From: Agapanthus africanus
Taxonomy: Eukaryota > Streptophyta > Magnoliopsida > Asparagales > Amaryllidaceae
Direction: 5' to 3'
NCBI GenBank assembly: GCA_030015575.1
Contig: CM057338.1
Span: forward strand, 635,306,189-635,370,188
Length of the DNA stretch: 64,000 nt
Under the pieces are notes generated by a model. It saw only the letters and a list, made by a program, of their open reading frames with translations. It made no database searches and was not told the DNA's origin. Both the position numbers and the translations under genes were made by a program. Position 1 is the first letter of the stretch. Every line of letters begins with the position of its first letter. This document shows positions 57,085-64,000 of the stretch, piece after piece.

Positions 57085-58804
57085 AAGTTTAGTGGAACCA
57101 GAAGGTTCAAAAGAACAGGACATTCCTACGCCGCTCCGCAGGAGTAGTAGGCAATCTCATCCGCCCGAGAGGTACTACGGTTTCCTCATTGACGGGGATA
57201 GAGAGGACTGCATCCTAGATTGTGATGAGCCTACTAGCTTCCAGCAAGCCATTCAGAGCGTCGACTCGGTAAAATGGCTGGATGCAATGCGGACCGAGAT
57301 GGAGTCCATGTACACCAACAAAGTATGGACGTTGGACATTGCTCCAGACGGGGTAAAACCCGTAGGATGCAAGTGGATCTTCAAAAGGAAGATTGGTGTA
57401 GATGGACAGGTTGAGACCTATAAAGCTAGACTGGTAGCAAAGGGTTTTCGTCAGCGACCTGGTTTGGACTATGACGAAACCTTTTCTCCAGTAGCTATGC
57501 TGAAATCCATTCGGATCCTTCTTGCCATCGCTGCTTTCCACGATTATGAGATTTGGCAGATGGACGTAAAGACAGCTTTTCTAAATGGTCATTTAGAGGA
57601 GTGTGTCTATATGGACCAGCCAGAGGGTTTCATTCAGGGTGGGAGCAGCGGAAAGGTGTGCAAGTTGCTCAAGTCCATTTATGGACTCAAGCAGGCATCG
57701 CGGAGTTGGAACATCTGTTTTGATGAGACGGTCAAAGAATTTGGCTTTATCAAAAATCCAGATGAACCATGCATCTATTGTAGATTTGTAGCGAGAACTG
57801 TAGTATTCCTCGTTTTATACGTGGATGACATTCTCTTAATAGGAAATGACATTCCTATGCTACAATCTGTCAAGGGGTTCTTGTCACACAGGTTCTCCAT
57901 GAAAGACCTGGGTGATGCCTCCTACATTCTGGGTATCCGGATCTACCGTGACAGATCCAAGAAGATATTAGGACTCTCGCAGTCCAGGTACATCGACACC
58001 ATACTGAAGAGATTCAGTATGGAAGATTCCAAGCGCGGTAATCTACCGGCTTGTCACGGGATCACCCTCTCCAAAGAGATGTCTCCCAAGACTGATTTGG
58101 AGAGGGATCGCATGTCTATTATACCCTACGCTTCTGCGGTAGGCTCTATAATGTATGCGATGTTATGTACCAGACCAGATGTGGCTTATGCACTGAGTGT
58201 GGTAAGCAGGTATCAGTCAAACCCAGGGGAGAAACATTGGATAGCAGTAAAGAACATTCTCAAGTACCTGAGAAGGACTAAGGAAATGTTCTTGGTGTAT
58301 GGCGGAAAAGACCTGCAGATTGAGGCCTTTGCTGACTCCAGCTTCCAGAGTGACAAGGATGATTCCAAGTCCATGTCGGGTTTTGTCTTTACCCTCAATG
58401 GAGGGGCGGTGTGTTGGAAGAGCTCCAAACAGGAAACCGTTGCTGACTCGACTATGGAAGCGGAATACATCGCTGCATCTGATGCCGCAAAAGAAGCTGT
58501 CTGGATGAGGAAGTTCTTGAAAGAACTTCAGGTGGTTCCGTCCATTGTTGACCCAATACTTCTGTATTGCGACAACAACGGGGCTATAGCTTTAGCGAAG
58601 GAACCCAGGTCCCATCAGAAATCCAGACACATCTTAAGGCGGTATCACCTGATCAGGGAGATCGTGGATCGCCAGGAGATCGAGGTCCGGAGAGTTGCAT
58701 CAGAGGATAACACAGCAGATCCATTCACCAAGGCCTTGCCCCAGACTCAGTTCGAGCGGCTGATCGAGATGATAGGTCTTCGATACGCCAGTACATGGCC
58801 TTAG
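56918..58804 (+). CDS. Copia-I reverse transcriptase and RNase H (second frame)
   Basis: Continues the polyprotein after the 56865-56871 shift; homology resumes at about 56872, and the first in-frame ATG is 56918, which I do not regard as a true start. It contains the integrase C-terminal linker, RT (KARLVAKGFRQ, DVKTAFLNG, QPEGF), the intact YVDD box at 57818-57829, and RNase H with Asp in AFADSSF, Glu in TMEAEYIA and Asp in LYCDNNGAI, ending ASTWP and TAG at 58802-58804. No other stop or shift is present over 628 codons. Without rejoining the two frames, no RT would be made from this copy. Confidence 0.95.
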   Translation: MGYPKNSKGYYFYYEGEQKVLVSRHAHFLEHQFIEKELSGSAIELEEIPEPQTITESLVEPEGSKEQDIPTPLRRSSRQSHPPERYYGFLIDGDREDCILDCDEPTSFQQAIQSVDSVKWLDAMRTEMESMYTNKVWTLDIAPDGVKPVGCKWIFKRKIGVDGQVETYKARLVAKGFRQRPGLDYDETFSPVAMLKSIRILLAIAAFHDYEIWQMDVKTAFLNGHLEECVYMDQPEGFIQGGSSGKVCKLLKSIYGLKQASRSWNICFDETVKEFGFIKNPDEPCIYCRFVARTVVFLVLYVDDILLIGNDIPMLQSVKGFLSHRFSMKDLGDASYILGIRIYRDRSKKILGLSQSRYIDTILKRFSMEDSKRGNLPACHGITLSKEMSPKTDLERDRMSIIPYASAVGSIMYAMLCTRPDVAYALSVVSRYQSNPGEKHWIAVKNILKYLRRTKEMFLVYGGKDLQIEAFADSSFQSDKDDSKSMSGFVFTLNGGAVCWKSSKQETVADSTMEAEYIAASDAAKEAVWMRKFLKELQVVPSIVDPILLYCDNNGAIALAKEPRSHQKSRHILRRYHLIREIVDRQEIEVRRVASEDNTADPFTKALPQTQFERLIEMIGLRYASTWP

Positions 58805-58818
58805 TGCAAGTGGGAGAT
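58805..58818 (+). other. Polypurine tract of Copia-I
   Basis: TGCAAGTGGGAGAT lies directly between the pol stop and the 3' LTR. Confidence 0.85.
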
Positions 58819-60846
58819 TGTTAGTGTATATGCCCTAGAGGCCATTACTGTATCATACTAGCTTGTATATTACTTAATGGAAGCTTGGGATATTCACAGT
58901 TGTATATACAATCTTGCTCGAAATGGTAGTATGCTACTTGGTTTGTCTCTGCTTTAATATGTGCATGTGTTTCTTTTAGCATATTGCTGGTATACATATT
59001 AGTAGAGCCCTTAGGATCTTTGCTTGATTACCAGCGTTGTGATGGCGCTCGCACTCGTGGGAGCTGGGTAATCTATAAGCACATCCTTATACAGGTCCCT
59101 GGTCGTTGGACTATCGAGACAGGGCATCGATACTCCGGAGTAGACTAGCGTATGCGCTTCTCATCCCAGTGTGGGAGACGGTCTGTCCCACAGCCGTTAG
59201 TACGTCGTACTTGGGATAGTATGCGGGTGCTCGTTAGGTTACGAGTACACTGGACAGGACTCGTCGGGAACTGTTGGTTGGTAATATACCTATCGTCAGT
59301 TATCAGTTCCCAGGTGACATGAGTACAGCTTAGTCCGCTGACTTGACACTGTCACTTCGCCTCGAGTGTGTTCCCACTGCACTTTGATTACTACCCTACC
59401 ACGGCTCAAAGGAGCTGTGCAAACAGGTAGTTTTTGGGTGCAGTCCCGAAGCACTTGGAGGCAGTGACGGTTAGACAGGATTCGTCTCTCCCGGTATTGG
59501 GGGTTGACATCGCGCTGTGTCTAGGAGAGCCATTACACGAGTAGTCCCTGGCCAGGGCAAGCGAGATATACTGGTAGGTTTCCAGTGTTATCTTAGGGTG
59601 TTCTGGGCTACACTCCGACACGACTTGTACCGCTATTAGGGGACTGACGTTCACCGCCCCCCTAGGCCCGCCATGCGATGTATCAGACGAACAGACCGGA
59701 CTGTACGGAGACTGTCACATACAGGCTCAGTAGGAGTGCAGATGGGGTTCACCTCGTCAGTCTTCTTATCGACATCTACCTGGGGACCGTTACGTACAGC
59801 TAGTGCCGCTTGCGGTCTGTGGTTAAACCCACTGCCAGCGTAGTGTCGAGTCTTTAGAGTCCCACACAGAGAGCTATTCGCCTTTAGGCAAAACGAGTAG
59901 AGGTCGCATGGTTTTGCGACAGGGTTCGTTCGCATCCGCGCACTTGTGCACGTTTGCTGTCCGGACAGTTTATACTAGCGGGCTTTGGTTTAAGCCGGAT
60001 CCTAGTATATGATTTGAGATTGGTTTTTCTCAGGGTATTCGTGTTCCTCGGATCACGAATGCGGGTGCGTATGCACAGTTGCTTGAGATTGGGGGAGAGG
60101 ACCTTGTTTTGGGTTAATGGCATTTGTCATTTTATTAACCCTATTGTTTTTGTGTGGATTATTGTTAATTGATAATTAGCTTAATTATTGTGCATGGTTG
60201 TTGTTGACAATTTGACTTCATTGACTTGTTGACCATATTGACAACTTGACCATAATCATTTCATTTGGAATATGCTCTTTGATCTTTGCAAAAATGAAAT
60301 GATAATGGTCAATTCATGATTTATCATGACAATTTTCAAGCTAATTATCTAATTAGAATTATCCTCACATATTAGTGAGAATGGCTCACTATTATTCTCA
60401 TTCTCTCATTTCTTTTCTCTCTCTTGCTCATCCTCTCCCTCAAGCTCTCTCCCTCTCATGTGTTGAGAAACAAAAAGCTTGAGAAAAACCCTCTCTTGAT
60501 CTTCTCTACTCACTTCTAGGGTTCAAGTCTTAGCATTTCTTGCACTCTAGTTACTCCTAGCTTGGAGTTGAAGCTAAAGGTGGTGGCTTTCGGGTGGATC
60601 CTTCTTTGACGGGAGAAGACAAGCAAGGTGATCCTTTTCTACCATACCTAGGAGCAAGGAGAGAAGGACTAAAGACCAAAGGTATAACCTTTCTTCACTT
60701 AGCTACTTTGTAGTTAGGGTTAGCTAGTTTAAGTTTAGCAAAGATCCTCACAAGCATAGTCCATGTTGCCTAAGTCATTAAAAATCCGATTTTTATTATG
60801 TTTTCCGCCTCCCCGTAAGCACCGGGGTGGGCAACACGGACTTACA
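58819..60846 (+). mobile_element. Copia-I 3' LTR
   Basis: The LTR is 2028 bp, the same length as the 5' LTR and identical to it except one base near 59590. It ends CGGACTTACA, followed by the TTGAG duplication. Confidence 0.96.
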
Positions 60847-60851
60847 TTGAG
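60847..60851. repeat. Target-site duplication TTGAG, right copy (Copia-I)
   Basis: Matches 50745-50749 exactly. Confidence 0.95.
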
Positions 60852-61304
60852 CTCTCTCATTCTCTTGCTCTCACCCTCTTCCTCTTGCTCTTTCTCTTGT
60901 CTATGGTTCACTTGTCTCATGTGTTGAGAAGCAAGAACCATAGAGAAAATCCCATCACACTCTTCTCTACTCACTCTAGTTCACAAGGTATAGCAAACCA
61001 AGTGAACTAGTTTCTTCAAAGTTCGAAGAAGAAGCCAAAGGTAGAAGCTTTCGAGTGGATCGATCTTCGGCGCAAGGAGACGACGGGGTGAAGCCGATCC
61101 GTACACCATCAAGAGATGAAGACGAAGGAGTTCAAGAAAGAAAGGTATAACCCCCTAACCGAGTAGTTAACAACTCGTAGTTAAGTTGTTAGGTAGATAG
61201 TTTAACGAAGATCCATTTTGAGTCCGTGTTACCGCCTCTAGAAAATTGTTTTTCATCAAATTCCGCAAGCCCGTAAGTACCGGGAGAGGTAGCATGGACT
61301 TACA
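60852..61304 (+). mobile_element. Copia-H 5' LTR, right part
   Basis: Resumes the LTR interrupted by Copia-I. It has a CT-rich tract, a possible donor AAAG|GTATAA at 61145, and ends CATGGACTTACA at 61304 before a primer site. The whole H LTR without Copia-I is about 2160 bp. Confidence 0.9.
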
Positions 61305-61305
61305 G

Positions 61306-61317
61306 TAGTATCAGAGC
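61306..61317 (+). other. Primer-binding site of Copia-H (one mismatch)
   Basis: TAGTATCAGAGC differs from the usual TGGTATCAGAGC by one G-to-A change. Confidence 0.85.
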
Positions 61318-61571
61318 CTAGTTAAACACTACCTAACATGTGAGACGAGAGTTTTCTTTTCTTTCATTTCATGTTTGCTGTCGATTTTTAAAGTTCTGTA
61401 AAAATAATAAATCATGCTTCAAAAATCGACTCAGGGTTTTTATAGTGCACTGAAGAAAAACGATCAAGAGATCTCATCAAAGCGCCGTGGAAACGCGGCA
61501 AGAGCTCGCTCTTGCCGCGGTTCCGCGGCAGATTGAACTCCTCTGTAGATTTTCTTCACTGCAGTATAATT
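61318..61571 (+). mobile_element. Copia-H leader, start only
   Basis: The first part of the H leader, cut at 61571 by Copia-J; TAATT (61567-61571) is the predicted J duplication. It contains the strongest GC-rich stem-loop of the window: 21-base arms at 61484-61504 and 61509-61529 with two mismatches around a four-base loop, 178 bases after the primer site. Confidence 0.85.
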
Positions 61572-63794
61572 TGTTAGTTGTATGTATGCCCTAGAGGCCA
61601 GTATTGTACAGATGATGTATATTATATTGGATGCTTGGACATATATAGAGATGACTTTCTTGCTCGATATGATAGTATGCTATCTGGTTGCTCTTTATCT
61701 TAACATGTACACTTGTCTTTTTAAACTGTCTTATAGTTACATGTTGATAAAGCCTTTAGGATGTGTACTTGACTACCTGGACTATGATGCAGATCATACT
61801 AATGGGGACATGGTAGTCTATAAGTACATCCTTCAAGGTCCCTAGTCGTGGGTGTATCGAGACAGGGCATCGATATACCAGTGTAGACTAGCGTATACGC
61901 TTCTCGACCCATGAGATGGGCGATGGATGATCCCATATCCATTGGTGTTTGACATCAGAGATGGTATACGGGTGCTTAGTGGAGACTGGGTACACTGGAC
62001 GGACTCGCCGAGAACTCCCAGATGGTATTATACCTCACGTCAGATGGCAGTTCTCAGGTGACACTTGTACAGGTTAGTCTGTAGACCCGAGATCGTCATA
62101 GAGTCTTGTGTGATTCCCACCGTGCTTTGATCTCCACCTTACCATGTCTATGAGGGCGTACAAAATGGTGGTCTTTGGGTACAGTCCCGAGTCACATGGA
62201 GGCAATGAGCGATAGGAGGGGTTTCGTCTCTCCCGGTATTGGGGGTTGATGTTGCGCTGTGCTCGATTGGCCGTAACAGGGAAGTCCCTGGCCAGGGCTG
62301 ATCAGAGATTTGCTGGTAAGTGTTACCAGTAGTTTCTCGACCCGTTATGAGCCTCACATCGGCACGACTTATCGGTTATTGGGGTCTGACGTATACCACC
62401 CCTAGACTTGATATGCGACATATCAGACGAACAGACCGGACTGTACGGTAAGTGTTACTGGTTGGATTCACAGGAGTGTGAGCGGGCTAGCTCGTCGATC
62501 TTCTGATCGCTCAATACCCGGATGGCCGTTATGTTTAGCAGACCGCTTGCGGCTTGTGGATGCTTGATATGATCATCATCTGCTACAGGCGTATTGACGA
62601 GTCTTTAGAGTCCTACACAGAGGTTTCCTGGCTCAAGTGAAACGAAATAGGAGCGCATATGAGATATGTGCAGGACCGAGAATAATGCGTGTATGTGATA
62701 CCGTATTTCATTCTCGCGATGGATGTATCGATTGGTTATATTCGATATAACCTAGATATCGAATCAAGGATTGATTCGATAAGCCGATACATAGGATACT
62801 AGTCGGTTATATGCGATATGACCGGATCGTTAAATCAAGTGTTGATTTAATGATTTAATGTATAATTATATATTTGATATATTACTTTGCATTAACTAGT
62901 ATTGGTTCACTTTATATGGATTTTCTCACTTGATGTGCAGGAAGTATATGTGATATACTTTTGTGCACATATTTGTATCATGTTTGATGATACTTGATCA
63001 TTTAGTTAAGTGTATAGAATTAAACCATGGTTAATTTGATGATTAGGGTTTTTCATAGTCATTTATTTATTTATTTGTTCTTTTATTTATTTGGAAAAGA
63101 TAAAGATGAGAATGGTGGCTTTCTTTGTTTCTTATTGAAGCTTCATGAAGCTTTGACTTAGTCACCATTCTTGTCTCATGCTTAACCCTAACAATTTGAA
63201 CTAACCCTAGTTCTTTCTCTACACTTAACTATGGTTAAGATTATGATAAGTATTCATTTTCTTTTTCATTTTAAAAGACTTATCATATTCTTTCTTCTTC
63301 TTGATCCTTCTTCTTCAAGATAGAAAGCTTGATGCCATCAATGGCAACTTGAGATCTAAAGTGAGAAATCCAATTCTAAAGTGAACCCACCTCCTATTTC
63401 TTCACCCTCTACCTCTTGCCAAGTTGTTTTGGGTGTTTTCTTCACAAGTTTCACAAATTTGTGAAGTCGGAGCTTGAACTTGTGATGCCTCGACGTAGAT
63501 CATCTTCGGCACGAAGCCGACGACCTAGTCCGCCCATTTCTCCGATCAAGCCGACGATTGAGTCCGGGATTCGAGATGGACAGCGAGAGGACGCCTACGT
63601 GGAGCCAAGGAAGTGGATATCCGGATCTACAAAGGTTGTAGCTTCTTATCTTTAGTTAAGTTGTTAACTAGTTTCGTTTATCGCCTAAACTTCTAGTCAA
63701 CGATCCGTATTAGGGTTTCTCGGCACCCGTAAAATTTGAAATTAGCATGGTTGATGCCTTGTGAGACCTCTATAGTGTGCCTTGGAACCCTACA
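61572..63794 (+). mobile_element. Copia-J 5' LTR
   Basis: The LTR is 2223 bp, from TGTTAGTTGTATG to GGAACCCTACA, close to the Copia-A LTR throughout. It carries the core hairpin (arms 62010-62016 and 62049-62055), palindrome pairs (62734-62780 and 62805-62850) and an ATTT microsatellite near 63060-63092. The 79-codon ORF at 63416 also occurs in LTR A (4233) with many changes and no domain, so I do not call it a gene. Confidence 0.93.
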
Positions 63795-63795
63795 G

Positions 63796-63807
63796 TGGTA
63801 TCAGAGC
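63796..63807 (+). other. Primer-binding site of Copia-J
   Basis: TGGTATCAGAGC lies one base after the LTR end. Confidence 0.93.
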
Positions 63808-64000
63808 CTAGCTAGAGCCTTAGGCGAAGTCTAGACGACGTTTGAAACCCGATCGAACCCGAAACCCTAACTTTTTCATGCTCTCTGGACTTTTTCTAAA
63901 ATCTGGGATTTTTCCATATTAAAAATGCTTAAAAAATTCTGCAGGGAATTCTAAGAATTACGGTGCAAATTTTTTCACATGAACAGTATATAGTGCGGCG
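63808..64000 (+). mobile_element. Copia-J leader, start only
   Basis: The internal region begins here and is cut by the window edge. The last bases, GTGCGGCG, lie about 200 bases after the primer site, where the GC-rich stem-loop starts in the other elements. Confidence 0.8.

Larger units (their letters stand above)
50750..60846 (+). mobile_element. Copia-I, full-length, very recent LTR retrotransposon
   Basis: The element is 10,097 bp with two LTRs of exactly 2028 bp, which I read as differing at one base (C near 51521, T near 59590, in the text TTATCTYAGGG). It is flanked by a perfect TTGAG duplication (50745-50749 and 60847-60851) inside the Copia-H LTR. Primer site, leader, polyprotein and polypurine tract are all present. 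The only coding break I see is one extra A in a seven-A run at 56865-56871. It is the best candidate here for an element that moved recently. Confidence 0.97.

Noticed and set aside
1..64000. Host gene, CRISPR array, operon or captured host gene fragment
   Set aside because: Every stretch can be assigned to an LTR, leader or gag-pol region of a named element. No direct-repeat and spacer pattern and no non-transposon protein domain was seen.

Overview
The window is plant nuclear DNA made almost entirely of LTR retrotransposons inserted into one another. I found no host protein-coding gene, rRNA or tRNA gene. The plant call rests on three points: Ty1-copia elements with order gag-PR-IN-RT-RNaseH, Ty3-gypsy elements with order gag-PR-RT-RNaseH-IN plus a chromodomain-like tail, and initiator-Met-tRNA-type primer-binding sites (TGGTATCAGAGC). 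An angiosperm with a large, repeat-rich genome is likely; the species cannot be told from this sequence. Element letters are mine.

Layout, left to right. (1) 1-4611: 3' part of Copia-A (broken pol and 3' LTR), sitting in the 5' LTR of gypsy-like G1. (2) 4612-14665: rest of G1, a gypsy-type element with LTRs of about 4.5 kb and only 2.8 kb of decayed internal sequence; it sits in the pol of Copia-B. (3) 14666-28319: Copia-B pol remnant and 3' LTR, the LTR split by full-length Copia-C (17764-27627, TSD ATTAG). (4) 28320-36338: minus-strand leader and partial LTR of Copia-D, interrupted by solo LTR E (30059-34413, TSD TCAAC), which is itself split by minus-strand solo LTR K (31159-33348, TSD GCCTG). 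(5) 36339-37702: Copia-F LTR end and leader, head-to-head with D. (6) 37703-49042: gypsy G2, probably a Tekay/Del-type chromovirus, with 4.4-kb LTRs and a decayed gag-pol. (7) 49043-61571: Copia-H 5' LTR and leader, sitting in the G2 3' LTR; the H LTR is split by Copia-I (50750-60846, TSD TTGAG). (8) 61572-64000: Copia-J 5' LTR and the start of its leader, inserted in the H leader.

Insertion order follows from the nesting: B into D, G1 into B, A into G1; C into B; K into E into D; G2 into F, H into G2, I and J into H. Copia-I is the youngest: its two 2028-bp LTRs differ by one base as read by eye, and its polyprotein has a single break, an extra base in a run of seven A's.

The most interesting signal is not protein coding. 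The copia elements share a roughly 2-kb untranslated leader and a conserved LTR core that carry several hairpins. Some of these change by compensatory base pairs between elements (a 16-bp stem with four paired changes, and a TTAAGTAAC-loop hairpin). They lie between a possible splice donor in the LTR and a possible acceptor just before gag, so they would be kept only on full-length genomic RNA. That is the arrangement expected of a packaging or dimerisation domain. The H and I LTRs also carry dense TTGAC (W-box) clusters.
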